Assembly (NCBI RefSeq): GCF_008039615.1
Contig: NZ_VDUZ01000067.1
Span: forward strand, 1-46,802
Reading direction: 5' to 3'
From: Vineibacter terrae
GTDB taxonomy: Bacteria; Pseudomonadota; Alphaproteobacteria; Reyranellales; Reyranellaceae
DNA length: 46,802 nucleotides
Positions within the stretch are counted from its first letter, which is position 1; each line of letters begins with the position of its first letter. A model generated the notes under the pieces. It made no database searches and had not been told where the DNA came from. It saw nothing but the letters and a program-made list of their open reading frames with translations. Positions 16,806 through 25,108 of the stretch are shown piece after piece. Made by a program: the position numbers and the translations under genes.

Positions 16806-17744
16806 CTATGCCACGGGCGTGACCGGCACCGTTGCGAACAGGCGGTCCAGCTCCGCGTCGGCTGGCATGTCCGGTGTGCCGAGCAGGACGAGGTCCGACC
16901 GCAGCGCGGCGATGCCCCAGGGCGTGTCGCTGCGCATGTCGATGCGCCGGCCGACCATGTGCAGCACGCTGCGCTGCAGCGGCGCGTCGGCGAGGCGCAG
17001 GATGCCCTTGGCGCGCAGCACGCTGGCGGGCAGCGCCGCCAGCGCCGCGAGCAGGGCGGCGCGGTCGATCAGGCCGCGTGTCGAGAGCGACCAGCGGCGG
17101 ACCGGCGGAGTCGCAGCCGACGCGGCGGCAGTTGGCGCGGCCGGCGCGCCGTTCGATGCGAGCCCGAACAGCGCCTCGATGGCGACCTCGGCGTGCACGG
17201 CCGGCACCACGCGCGCGCCGGCCTGGCGAGCCTGCAGCCAGGCCGTGGTCTGCGCCAGCTGCGCGGCGTCGACGAGGTCGGCCTTGTTGAGGATCAGCAG
17301 GTCGGCGCCGTCGAGCTGGCGCTGTACCGTGTCGCCGACATGGCGGTCGGCGGCGCGCGCCTGCACCGAGGTGGCGTCGGCCAGCACCAGCACGCCGTCA
17401 CGCTCCAGCATCGGCTCGATCAGCGCCAGCTCGGCGATGCGGGCCGGGTCGGCGACGCCGCTGGCCTCGACCACGACATGGTCGATCCTGTCGGCCTTCT
17501 CCAGCACCCGCACCAGCGCCAGCACCAGGCTGTCGCCGATGCTGCAGCAGATGCAGCCATTGGCCAGGCTGATCGTGTCGCCGCCATGCGCCGTCACCAG
17601 GCGGCTGTCGATATCGACGGCGCCGAAATCGTTGACCAGCACGGCAAAGCGGCGGCCGGCTGACCCGCGCAGCAGCCGGTTCAGCAGCGTGGTCTTGCCG
17701 GCGCCCAGGAAGCCGCCGATCACGGTGAAGGGCAGGCGCGCCAT
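16806..17744 (-). CDS. COG0523 (CobW/YjiA-type) metal-chaperone GTPase
   Basis: This 312-residue P-loop GTPase is of the family that delivers zinc, cobalt or other metals to client enzymes. Walker A is GGFLGAGKTTLL (10-21), the metal-binding GCICC is at 63-67, and the G4 element is LNKADLVD. The C-terminal CobW_C domain is short but present, ending in a Trp-Gly-Ile segment and a leucine-rich tail. It starts 5 bases after the stop codon of a metal-dependent amidohydrolase, so that enzyme is the obvious candidate client; this is inference. No histidine-rich linker is seen. Confidence 0.88.
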   Translation of the reverse strand: MARLPFTVIGGFLGAGKTTLLNRLLRGSAGRRFAVLVNDFGAVDIDSRLVTAHGGDTISLANGCICCSIGDSLVLALVRVLEKADRIDHVVVEASGVADPARIAELALIEPMLERDGVLVLADATSVQARAADRHVGDTVQRQLDGADLLILNKADLVDAAQLAQTTAWLQARQAGARVVPAVHAEVAIEALFGLASNGAPAAPTAAASAATPPVRRWSLSTRGLIDRAALLAALAALPASVLRAKGILRLADAPLQRSVLHMVGRRIDMRSDTPWGIAALRSDLVLLGTPDMPADAELDRLFATVPVTPVA

Positions 17745-17749
17745 GGCCG

Positions 17750-19390
17750 CTACCCGGCCGGCGCCTCGAACACGCGGCCGCCCAGCACCGTGCCCCAGAC
17801 GCGCACATCCTTCAGCGCCTCGGGCGCGACGGTGAGGGGATCGTCGTGCAGCACGGTGAAGTCGGCGCGCTTGCCGACCTCGATGCTGCCGACCTCGTGG
17901 TCGAGCTTCAGGGTGTAGGCGGCGCCCAGGGTGATGGCGTGCAGCGCATCGGGCACGCCGATCTTCTCCGCCTCGCCCAGCGTGCGGCCGGACGCCGTGA
18001 GCCGGTTGACGGCGCACCACGCCGTGAACAGGGGACCGATCGGCGTCACCGGCGCATCGCAATGGATGGCGAAGGGAACGCCGGTGCGCAGCGCCGTGGC
18101 GCAGGCATCCATGCGGCAGGCGCGCTCGGGCCCCAGCGTCTGGGCGTAGTGGATGTCGCCCCAGTAGAAGAGATGGTTGGCGAACAGGTTTACGCACATG
18201 CCCAGCGCCGCCATGCGCCGGAACTGCGCGGCGTCGGCCATCTGGCAATGCTGCAGGGTGTGGCGATGGTCGCGCCGCGGCGTGCGCGCCAGCACACGCT
18301 CGGCGGCGTCGAGCGCCACCTCCGATGCCTCGTCGCCGTTGGTATGGATGTGCACCTGGAAGCCGGCGTCGTGGTAGGCCTGCAGCAGCCGGTCGATGTC
18401 GTCCGGCCCGGTGTTCCACACGCCGTTGGGCAGGCCGTTGTAGTAGCCCGGCCAGCGCATGCGCGCCGACAGGCCCTGGATCGAGCCGTCGGTGATGATC
18501 TTCACCAGGCCGAAGCGCAGGCGCTCGTTGTTCTGCCTCACCAGCGCCCGCAGCTTGGCCACGCCGTCCTCGACCGGCAGGGCGATGGCGCCGAACGCGG
18601 GCAGCAGGCGGATCGGGAAATCGTCGCGGGCGCTGGCCTGCAGGTAACCGGCCACGGTCGAGTCGGGCAGCTCGTTGTGCAGGTCGGTGGCGGTGGTGAC
18701 GCCGGCCAGCTGGGCCACGCGCGCGAAGCGCCACACCGCCTGCTCGTCGGACAGCGCCGCCGCCAGGTCGATGCCGCTGGCGCGATAGGCCATGTACTTG
18801 GCGGCGATCTCCTGCAGCTCGCCGGTCGGCTGGCCGGCCGCGTCCTTGACGATGCCGTGCACGTTGGTCGTGTGGTCGATACCGGCCTTGGCGAGCACCG
18901 GCGTATTGACGTTCAGCACATGGAAGTTGGAGTGGATCACCAGCACCGGCCGTTCGACCGAGACCTTGTCGAGGTCGCCGCGGTCCATGCGCCGGCCGCC
19001 GAAATAGATCGGATCGAAGCCCCAGGCGAGCAGGGGACCGTCCTTCGTCGTCATCTCGCGCTCGATCGCGCGCAGCCGCGCCACGACCGCGTCGATGCTT
19101 TTCAGCCCCGGCGAGACAGTGCCATCGGGGCTGCGGCGATCGAAGAAGCCGACATACGGGAACCGCCAGACGCCGCCCTCGAAGGCATGGCTGTGGCCTT
19201 CGACGAAGCCCGGCAGCAGCACCAGGTCCTCGAAGCGCCGGTCCAGCGTGTAGGCGCCCCAGCCCTGGAGCTCGGCCAGGCTGCCGACCCCCAGCACGCG
19301 CCCGTCGCGCACCGCCACATGCGTGGCGAAGGGCTGGTGCGTGCTCATGGTGATCACGCGGCGTGCCGGGTAGATGACGGTCGATGACAT
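17750..19390 (-). CDS. YtcJ-like metal-dependent amidohydrolase
   Basis: This 546-residue protein is of the amidohydrolase superfamily (Amidohydro_3 branch). Metal ligands are visible as His66 and His68 in LLPGFVEGHSHAFEGG, followed by HIHTNGDEASEVALDAAERV, the HTLQHCQM motif, and HCDAPVTP as the Asp-containing loop. The family hydrolyses amides or formyl groups; the substrate cannot be read from sequence. No signal peptide is seen, so the enzyme is cytoplasmic. The start at 19388-19390 (MSSTVIYPA) gives the expected N-terminal beta sandwich, though no good ribosome-binding site precedes it. It is cotranscribed with the COG0523 gene (5-base gap). Confidence 0.86.
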   Translation of the reverse strand: MSSTVIYPARRVITMSTHQPFATHVAVRDGRVLGVGSLAELQGWGAYTLDRRFEDLVLLPGFVEGHSHAFEGGVWRFPYVGFFDRRSPDGTVSPGLKSIDAVVARLRAIEREMTTKDGPLLAWGFDPIYFGGRRMDRGDLDKVSVERPVLVIHSNFHVLNVNTPVLAKAGIDHTTNVHGIVKDAAGQPTGELQEIAAKYMAYRASGIDLAAALSDEQAVWRFARVAQLAGVTTATDLHNELPDSTVAGYLQASARDDFPIRLLPAFGAIALPVEDGVAKLRALVRQNNERLRFGLVKIITDGSIQGLSARMRWPGYYNGLPNGVWNTGPDDIDRLLQAYHDAGFQVHIHTNGDEASEVALDAAERVLARTPRRDHRHTLQHCQMADAAQFRRMAALGMCVNLFANHLFYWGDIHYAQTLGPERACRMDACATALRTGVPFAIHCDAPVTPIGPLFTAWCAVNRLTASGRTLGEAEKIGVPDALHAITLGAAYTLKLDHEVGSIEVGKRADFTVLHDDPLTVAPEALKDVRVWGTVLGGRVFEAPAG

Positions 19391-19473
19391 CGCAGGAGGC
19401 TCGGGTCGGTGGGCGATCGCGCAGCTAACCACAGGGCGCGCGGCGCGCCCAGCTTCCAGGCGGCGCCCGCCGC

Positions 19474-19869
19474 TCAGCGCGTGCGCCTGACGATATAGCC
19501 GTTGCCGATCTTCTCGAAGCCGACCTTGGGGTAGTAGTCCATCGCCTCGGGCGCGGCCAGCAGGATCAGCGCCACCTGATCACCCAGCTCGCGCCGCGTG
19601 ATCGCCAGCATCTCCTTGCCGATGCCATGGCGCTGGTAGGCCCCGTCGACCGCGAGGTCCGACAGGTAGCAGCAATAGGCGAAGTCGGTCAGCGCCCGCG
19701 AGATGCCGACCAGCTTGTCGCCGTCCCATGCCGATATGGTGAGGTTGCCGTGCTCGAGCATCTTGGCGATGCGCGGCAGGTCGCCCGTGGGGCGCCGGAT
19801 GGTGGAGGCATCGAACAGGCGTGCCACATCGGCGGCCTCGAGCTTCCGGTTGACGGCGTAGGTGATCAT
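19474..19869 (-). CDS. GNAT family N-acetyltransferase
   Basis: This 131-residue single-domain GNAT protein transfers acetyl from acetyl-CoA to an amine. The acetyl-CoA loop is LAVDGAYQRHGIGKEML (motif A, Q/R-x-x-G-x-G), preceded by the beta4 strand CCYLSDLAV and followed by ALILLAAPEAMDYYPKVGF, the usual motif B ending in Y-x-K-x-G-F. The start at 19867-19869 (MITYAVNRK) is chosen; an alternative eight codons upstream is possible. The acceptor is unknown. It lies between the amidohydrolase and MocR genes, both on the same strand, with palindromic element C1 upstream. Confidence 0.85.
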   Translation of the reverse strand: MITYAVNRKLEAADVARLFDASTIRRPTGDLPRIAKMLEHGNLTISAWDGDKLVGISRALTDFAYCCYLSDLAVDGAYQRHGIGKEMLAITRRELGDQVALILLAAPEAMDYYPKVGFEKIGNGYIVRRTR

Positions 19870-19888
19870 GGATGCGGTCCTTGTTGCT

Positions 19889-19967
19889 ATCATTCCGAGC
19901 GCAGCGAGGAATCTCCCGGCTGCAGAGACTACATTTCAGGGAGATCCCTCGCTTCGCCCGGGATGAC
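19889..19967. repeat. Palindromic element C1
   Basis: This is a degenerate copy of the C family: the left arm TCATTCCGAGCGCAGCGAGG faces the right arm GGAGATCCCTCGCTTCGCCC. It lies between the MocR gene stop and the GNAT start, both on the minus strand. It could terminate the mocR transcript. Better conserved copies are at 31874, 41964 and 43257. Confidence 0.8.
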
Positions 19968-19975
19968 AAAAGTGC

Positions 19976-21763
19976 TCACACCACCTCGCGGGCGGCGGCG
20001 AGCGGCATGGCCAGCAGCTGCGCCACGACCTGCAGGGCGCGCTTCAGGTCGGCATGGGTCTTGGCATTGCCCAGGCACAGGCGCACGGCGCTGGGCGCGT
20101 CGGTGCGGCCGCCGAGGAAGGCGTCGGCCGGCGTCAATCGCACGCCCTGGGCCTCGGCCTCCGACGCGAAGTCGCGGGCCCGCCAGGGATCGGGCAGCTT
20201 CAGCCAGGCGTGGAAGCAGTCGGCCGGCAGGATCAGCTCGGCCTTCTGCGGCGCCGCCTCGCGGCTGGCCATGCCGGTGCGGTGGTGCGTGCCGCTCCAG
20301 CCGTCGCTGTGCGCCGCGACCGTCGGTGCCGGCGCTGGCGGCGCATCGCCCTTCATCGCCGCAAGATGGTTGGCGCTCGCTTCGGCCAGGCGGCGGCGCG
20401 ATTCGCTGGCGCTGCCGCGCTCGTTGGCGGTCACGATCCGCACGGCCGGCCGCTGGGCGCGGGCGCCGCCGCCGCCGGCCGCGTGCGCGGCGGTCGCCGG
20501 CGCCTCCTGCGCCGAGGCGGCGCGCACGGGGACGCCGGCGTTGCGGAAGATCGGCGCCGCGATGTCGTAGCGCCGCCGCGCCTCCTCGCGCTTGCGCCGC
20601 AGGATCTCGTCGAGCACGCCTTCGTCGATCCAGCGCGTCGCGACCTCGGCGGCGATCGGCGCTGCCGTCCATGATGCTGCCGCCATGGCCGCTGCCAGCC
20701 GCGCCGCCAGCCTGGGCGGGGCGCGCAGGAAGCCGATGCGCAGGCCCGGCGCGCCGATCTTGCTGAGCCCGGCGAGATGGATGACATGCTCGGGCGCGAA
20801 GGCGGCGATCGGCGGCGGCGCGTCGGTCGGGAAGAAGCCGTAGACATCATCCTCGATGATCGGCAGCTCGTGCATCTCGGCGACGCGCGCCAGTGCCCGC
20901 CGCCGCGCTTCGCTGATGGTGCGGCCGGTGGGGTTGTGCTGCACCGGCGTCATGTAGAAGGCGCGCGCGTCGCCCACCCGGCAGGCGGCCTCGAACGCGC
21001 CCGGCAGCGGCCCGTCGCCATCGCACGCGATCGACTTCAGGCGCAGCCGCATCAGCCGCGCCAGCGACACCACGCCGGGATAGGTGAGATCCTCGACCAG
21101 CACCGCATCGCCCGGCGCCGTCAGCGCCGCCAGGGTCACCATCAGGGCATGCTGCGTGCCGGCCGAGATCAGCACATGCGCCGGGTCGATCGCCGGCGCG
21201 GCGGCCGCCTTGCCGCGTGCCGGCGATGGATGCTGGCGCCGCGCCAGCAAGCGCGCGCCGGCAGCGCGGTGGCGCTCCAGGCCGGCGCGGCCGCTGAACT
21301 CCAGCAGCGAGTTGATGTCGTTCATCTTGGCGATGTCGGCCAGCGTGCGGCGCAGCAGCTCGTCCTCGCCGACCTCGGCCGGCCAGTTCATCGCCAGGTC
21401 GATCAGGCGCGCCGGCGCGGCGTCCATGACCGCGCGCGGATCGCCCGTCGGATTGACCACCGAGCGCGCCACGATCGGGTCGGCATAGGGGATCGCGGGC
21501 GGCCGCACATAGGTGCCGCGGCCGACCTCGCCATGCACCAGGCCGCGGCGCTCGGCCTCGGCATAGGCGCGGGTGATCGTCCCGATGGTGCAGCCCAGGG
21601 TCCAGGCCAGGTCGCGGTGCGTCGGCAGGCGCGCATAGGGCTCGAGCTTGCCCGACGCCACGTCAGCCGCGAGCTGGTTGGCGATCGCGATGTAGAGCGG
21701 GGTCGACGCGCCGGGGTCGATGGTGGGGCGCCAGGCGGGGCGCTTCTTGCGGGCGGGATTCAT
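19976..21763 (-). CDS. MocR-type regulator (GntR wHTH fused to class I aminotransferase) with an unusual insertion
   Basis: This 595-residue fusion regulator has an N-terminal GntR winged helix (about 20-90, with LPTHRDLAWTLGCTIGTITRAYAEAE) and a fold-type I aminotransferase domain. The PLP lysine is Lys335 in HLAGLSKIGAPGLRIGF, with HNPTG at 276-280 and the Asp/Tyr pair in IIEDDVYGF. Between the large domain and the C-terminal DCFHAWLKLPDPWRA segment lie about 90 residues (roughly 416-507) rich in Ala, Gly, Pro and Arg that are absent from typical MocR proteins of about 470-500 residues. It is divergent from a MaoC gene, and the gap holds repeated GTGACAAT boxes, the likely operator. The gene controlled is probably the MaoC gene and itself. 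Confidence 0.88.
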   Translation of the reverse strand: MNPARKKRPAWRPTIDPGASTPLYIAIANQLAADVASGKLEPYARLPTHRDLAWTLGCTIGTITRAYAEAERRGLVHGEVGRGTYVRPPAIPYADPIVARSVVNPTGDPRAVMDAAPARLIDLAMNWPAEVGEDELLRRTLADIAKMNDINSLLEFSGRAGLERHRAAGARLLARRQHPSPARGKAAAAPAIDPAHVLISAGTQHALMVTLAALTAPGDAVLVEDLTYPGVVSLARLMRLRLKSIACDGDGPLPGAFEAACRVGDARAFYMTPVQHNPTGRTISEARRRALARVAEMHELPIIEDDVYGFFPTDAPPPIAAFAPEHVIHLAGLSKIGAPGLRIGFLRAPPRLAARLAAAMAAASWTAAPIAAEVATRWIDEGVLDEILRRKREEARRRYDIAAPIFRNAGVPVRAASAQEAPATAAHAAGGGGARAQRPAVRIVTANERGSASESRRRLAEASANHLAAMKGDAPPAPAPTVAAHSDGWSGTHHRTGMASREAAPQKAELILPADCFHAWLKLPDPWRARDFASEAEAQGVRLTPADAFLGGRTDAPSAVRLCLGNAKTHADLKRALQVVAQLLAMPLAAAREVV

Positions 21764-21792
21764 CGCGGACGGGCCCTTGCCGCGGACGATCG

Positions 21793-21906
21793 ATTGTCAC
21801 CGTGACAATCACGGCAATGGACGCTCGCCCGACGGTCTGCCCGTTGGTACAAGGGAATTGTAAGGGTGACAATTTCATTGTGCGACGCCGTGACAATGAA
21901 ATTGTC
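21793..21906. promoter_or_regulatory. Cluster of GTGACAAT boxes: probable MocR operator
   Basis: The gap between the divergent mocR and MaoC genes holds three direct GTGACAAT copies (21802, 21866, 21890). The first belongs to the perfect palindrome ATTGTCACCGTGACAAT (21793-21809). The last belongs to GACAATGAAATTGTC (21892-21906), and the middle one to a near-palindrome with ATTGTG at 21868-21882. Mixed direct and inverted boxes match known MocR operators (GabR, PdxR). Confidence 0.75.
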
Positions 21907-21940
21907 CCGATCGGGTCGCCGGATCTTCTAGCATCCGCCC

Positions 21941-22399
21941 ATGACCAACGACCGTTACTTCGACGATTTCCGCGTCGGCGAGCGCTTCGAGAGCGCCGGC
22001 CTCACCATCACCGAAAGCGCCATCATCGACTTCGCGGCGCAGTGGGACCCGCAGCCCTTCCATCTCGATGCCGAGTACGCCCGCACGCGCGGCCATTTCG
22101 GCGGCCTGATCGCCTCGGGCCTGCACACCATGAGCGTGACCCTGCGGCTGTGGCTGGCCGACCGGGTGTTCATCGCCTGCACCGTCGGCTCGCCGGGCCT
22201 CGACGGCGTGCGCTTCCTGCGCCCGGTGCGGCCCGGCGACACGCTGCGCGTGATCAGCGAGCTGCGCGCGCTGCAGCCATCGGCGTCGAAGCCGGACCGC
22301 GGCACGGTGACGATGCGCCACACGACCTCCAACCAGCACGGCGAGGCCGTCATGACCATGGACGCGCGCGTGATCCTGCGCCGCCGGCCGGCCTCATGA
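21941..22399 (+). CDS. MaoC-type hot-dog hydratase
   Basis: This 152-residue single hot-dog domain protein is of the MaoC/R-hydratase family, which hydrates trans-2-enoyl-CoA thioesters. The catalytic dyad is Asp36 and His41 in the FAAQWDPQPFHLD hydratase-2 motif, followed by GLIASGLHTM and the central helix. The later segment GVRFLRPVRPGDTL is typical. It is the probable target of the divergent MocR regulator, whose candidate boxes end 34 bases before this start codon. An acyl-CoA or branched amino-acid-derived thioester substrate is possible. Element A4 follows the stop codon directly. Confidence 0.88.
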   Translation: MTNDRYFDDFRVGERFESAGLTITESAIIDFAAQWDPQPFHLDAEYARTRGHFGGLIASGLHTMSVTLRLWLADRVFIACTVGSPGLDGVRFLRPVRPGDTLRVISELRALQPSASKPDRGTVTMRHTTSNQHGEAVMTMDARVILRRRPAS

Positions 22400-22400
22400 T

Positions 22401-22530
22401 CCTCCCCAGCGAAGCTGGGGAGGTGCCCCGAAGGGGCGGAGGGGAGCCGACGCGGTCTTGGTAATTGAGACTCCGTTGGCTCTCCCTCCGCCCTTCGGGC
22501 ACCTCCCCCAACGCAAGCGTTGGGGGAGGG
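22401..22530. repeat. Palindromic element A4
   Basis: This A-family copy lies between the convergent MaoC and Nudix genes. It opens with CTCCCCAGCGAAGCTGGGGAG and closes with CTCCCCCAACGCAAGCGTTG. The GTGCCCCGAAGGGGCGGAG block is identical to that of A1 and A3. A bidirectional terminator role is plausible. Confidence 0.85.
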
Positions 22531-22540
22531 AAGGGCAGTC

Positions 22541-23188
22541 CTACCGCCAGGCCCAGACCGGCTGGTCGAAATGGTCGACCCGGGTGGCGCGGCCTTCCAG
22601 CGCCACCTCGCGGAATTGGTAGAGCATGGCCGCGGTGGGGGCGTTGATATGGCCGTTCACCATCGGCGTCGGCAGGCGGATCACCGGCCGGTCGCTTTCG
22701 GGGATGCTGAAGATCTCCGGTGATTCGGGCCGCCGCAGCTCGGCGAGCGGAATGCGGAAGAGGTGCGCGACCTCGGCCGGGTTGGGCGTGATGACCATGT
22801 CCAGCGGCGCCCAGAGCACGACCGGCGCGATCAGGTAGCCCGAGCGCGTCGGGTAGTCGTCCAGGGTGCCCAGGATATGGCTCTCGTCCAGCGCCAGGCC
22901 GAGCTCCTCGTCAAGCTCGCGCAATGCCGCCTGCTGCGGGGTCTCGCCGGCGTCGAGGCGGCCGCCGGGCAGCGCCAGCTGTCCGGCATGGGCGCGCAGC
23001 TTGGGCGCGCGCCGCGTCAGGAGGAAGGCGGCGTCGCCGGGCCGGCCGAAGGCGTCGTCCTCGTCGCGCGCCACCACCGTGATGGCCACGGCGGCACGCT
23101 TCAGCTCCTGGCCGTTGGCCGGGCTGTTGAGGACGAAGTCCGCCATCCGGCCGAGGATGATCTGCTTCAGGTCGATATCGAAACGCAT
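22541..23188 (-). CDS. Nudix hydrolase, CoA pyrophosphatase-like (NudL/PCD1)
   Basis: This 215-residue protein has a complete Nudix box at 76-98 (GRLDAGETPQQAALREL, then DEELGL). Before it lies the LRAHAGQLALPGG segment typical of CoA pyrophosphatases (UPF0035), which split CoA into 3',5'-ADP and 4'-phosphopantetheine. A C-terminal NGHINAPTAAMLYQF segment also matches that subgroup. The start at 23186-23188 (MRFDIDLKQI) is preferred to one 17 codons upstream. It stands alone between element B2 and element A4. Confidence 0.86.
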   Translation of the reverse strand: MRFDIDLKQIILGRMADFVLNSPANGQELKRAAVAITVVARDEDDAFGRPGDAAFLLTRRAPKLRAHAGQLALPGGRLDAGETPQQAALRELDEELGLALDESHILGTLDDYPTRSGYLIAPVVLWAPLDMVITPNPAEVAHLFRIPLAELRRPESPEIFSIPESDRPVIRLPTPMVNGHINAPTAAMLYQFREVALEGRATRVDHFDQPVWAWR

Positions 23189-23264
23189 CGGTCGCAGGAT
23201 GTCGGGCGGCGGCAGGCCTGTCGATAGCGGCTGCCGCAACCCTCGTTTGTGGCGGCAGCATCTG

Positions 23265-23347
23265 GTCGGGCCGCGCCGCTCCAGCGGCGCTCATCTCTTC
23301 CATCACAGAAGGACGAAGAGCACCGCTTCAGCGGCACGCCCGGCCCC
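23265..23347. repeat. Palindromic element B2
   Basis: The left arm GTCGGGCCGCGCCGCTCCAG is identical to element B1. The right arm (23310-23347) has diverged, so the hairpin is weaker. It lies between the serA stop codon and the start of the Nudix gene on the same strand, where it could end the serA transcript. Confidence 0.75.
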
Positions 23348-23351
23348 GTTC

Positions 23352-24929
23352 TCAGAACGCCAGCGCCTTGGCCTGGGTCACGCCGTCGAGCGCGCCGATG
23401 CGGTCGACCAGGGCGCCGTCCAGCTTCTGGTCGACGGCGACCAGCGCGATCGCCTCGCCGCCGGGCTTGTCGCGCCCGAGATGGAAGGTCGCGATGTTGA
23501 CGCCGGTATCGCCCAGCAGGGCACCGAGACGGCCGATGAAGCCCGGCTTGTCGTCGTTCGTGATGTAGAGCATGTTCGGCGCGAACTCGGCCTCGATCTC
23601 GATGCCCTTGATGTAGACCAGGCGTGGACGCTTGCCGCCGAACAGCGTGCCCGACACCGAGCGCGTGCGCCGCTCGGTCGTCACCGTCACGGTGATCTGG
23701 GTCTGGTAATCGCTGTCGCGGTCGTGCTTGACCTCGGCCACGTCGACGCCGCGCTCGCGCGCCAGGATCGGGGCGTTGACCATGTTGACGTTCTCGAGCT
23801 GCGGCCGCAGCAGGCCGGTGATCACGGCCTGGGTCAGCGGCTTCACGTTCAGCGCCGCCACCGTGCCCTCGTACTCGATGCTCACCGCCTTGATGCCGGT
23901 CTCGGTGAGCTGGCCCGCGAACGAGCCGAGGTTCTCGGCCAGCTTCAGGTACGGCGCCAGCCGCGGTGCATCCTCGGCCGAGACATTGGGCATGTTGAGC
24001 GAGTTGGCGACCGCGCCCGTCATCAGATAGTCGCTCATCTGCTCGGCGACCTGCAGCGCCACGTTCTCCTGCGCCTCCACGGTGCTGGCGCCCAGGTGCG
24101 GCGTGCACACTAGGTTGGGGGCGCCGAACAGCACGTTCTGCTTGGCCGGCTCCTCGCTGAAGACGTCGAAGGCGGCGCCGGCGATGTGGCCGGAGATCAG
24201 CAGGTCGCGCACCGCCAGCTCGTCGACCAGCCCGCCGCGGGCGCAGTTCACGATGCGCACGCCCTTGCGCGTCTTCATCAGGCGCTCGCGGCCCAGGATA
24301 TTCCTGGTCTGCTCCGTGAGCGGCGTGTGGATCGAGATGAAGTCGGCACGTGCGATCAGCTCGTCGAGCGTCACCTTGTCGACACCCAGCGCCTGGGCGC
24401 GCTCCTCCGACAGGAAGGGATCGTAGGCCGCGACCCGCATCTTCAGCCCGATGGCGCGCTCGGCCACGATGCTGCCGATGTTGCCGCAGCCGATCAGGCC
24501 GAGCGTCTTGAACGACAGCTCGCTGCCCATGAAGCGGTTCTTCTCCCACTTGCCGGCCTGCGTCGAGGCGTCGGCGGCGGGCACCTGGCGCGCCACGGCG
24601 AACATCAGCGCGATGGCGTGCTCGGCCGTCGTGATGGCGTTGCCGAACGGCGTGTTCATCACCACGACGCCACGCGCCGTGGCGGCCTTGATGTCGACAT
24701 TGTCGACGCCGATGCCGGCGCGGCCCACCACCTTCAGCTTTTCGGCGACCGCCAGCACCTCGGCCGTGACCTTCGTGGCCGAGCGGATGGCCAGGCCATC
24801 ATACGCGCCGATGATGGCGCGCAGCTGGTCGGGCTTGAGGCCGACCTTCACGTCGACGTCGACGCCGCGTTCCTTGAAGATCTCGACGGCGCGCGGTGAC
24901 AGCTCGTCGGAAATGAGAACCTTGGGCAT
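23352..24929 (-). CDS. serA: D-3-phosphoglycerate dehydrogenase SerA
   Basis: This 525-residue cytoplasmic enzyme catalyses the first step of serine synthesis, oxidising 3-phosphoglycerate with NAD. The NAD fold has LGLIGCGNIGS (143-153). The catalytic residues are Arg231 in NCARGGLVDE, Glu260 in VFSEEP and His278 in CTPHLGAST. An intervening ASB domain and a C-terminal ACT domain (NDDKPGFIGRLGALLGDTG) give the long form, typical of alphaproteobacteria and actinobacteria; serine feedback through the ACT or ASB domain is possible. It follows serC on the same strand across element D. Confidence 0.95.
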   Translation of the reverse strand: MPKVLISDELSPRAVEIFKERGVDVDVKVGLKPDQLRAIIGAYDGLAIRSATKVTAEVLAVAEKLKVVGRAGIGVDNVDIKAATARGVVVMNTPFGNAITTAEHAIALMFAVARQVPAADASTQAGKWEKNRFMGSELSFKTLGLIGCGNIGSIVAERAIGLKMRVAAYDPFLSEERAQALGVDKVTLDELIARADFISIHTPLTEQTRNILGRERLMKTRKGVRIVNCARGGLVDELAVRDLLISGHIAGAAFDVFSEEPAKQNVLFGAPNLVCTPHLGASTVEAQENVALQVAEQMSDYLMTGAVANSLNMPNVSAEDAPRLAPYLKLAENLGSFAGQLTETGIKAVSIEYEGTVAALNVKPLTQAVITGLLRPQLENVNMVNAPILARERGVDVAEVKHDRDSDYQTQITVTVTTERRTRSVSGTLFGGKRPRLVYIKGIEIEAEFAPNMLYITNDDKPGFIGRLGALLGDTGVNIATFHLGRDKPGGEAIALVAVDQKLDGALVDRIGALDGVTQAKALAF

Positions 24930-24980
24930 GGGAGTCAGTCTCTGAGTCGGTGTTGGTCAAACGACTGATGAGGGAAGACC

Positions 24981-25095
24981 AACCACAGAGGCACAGAGAC
25001 ACAGAGGTGGCACAGAGGAAGATTTCGCGCGCGCCACGGGCGCGCAATCCCATCATTCTCTGTGTCTTTCTCTGTGCCTCTGTGTCTCTGTGGTT
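24981..25095. repeat. Palindromic CACAGAG element D between serC and serA
   Basis: A left arm of repeated CACAGAG units, beginning AACCACAGAGGCACAGAGAC, faces a right arm of CTCTGTG units ending CTCTGTGTCTCTGTGGTT. The centre contains GCGCGCGCCACGGGCGCGC. It fills nearly the whole gap between the serC stop and the serA start and could tune read-through. It is unlike the other repeat families in the window and has much lower GC in its arms. Confidence 0.85.
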
Positions 25096-25108
25096 TCTTC
25101 TTGATTGC

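Noticed and set aside
16806-18734. A fused frame joining the COG0523 GTPase to upstream sequence
   Set aside because: The upstream part is the shifted frame of the amidohydrolase. The GTPase starts naturally at 17744 with a complete P-loop.
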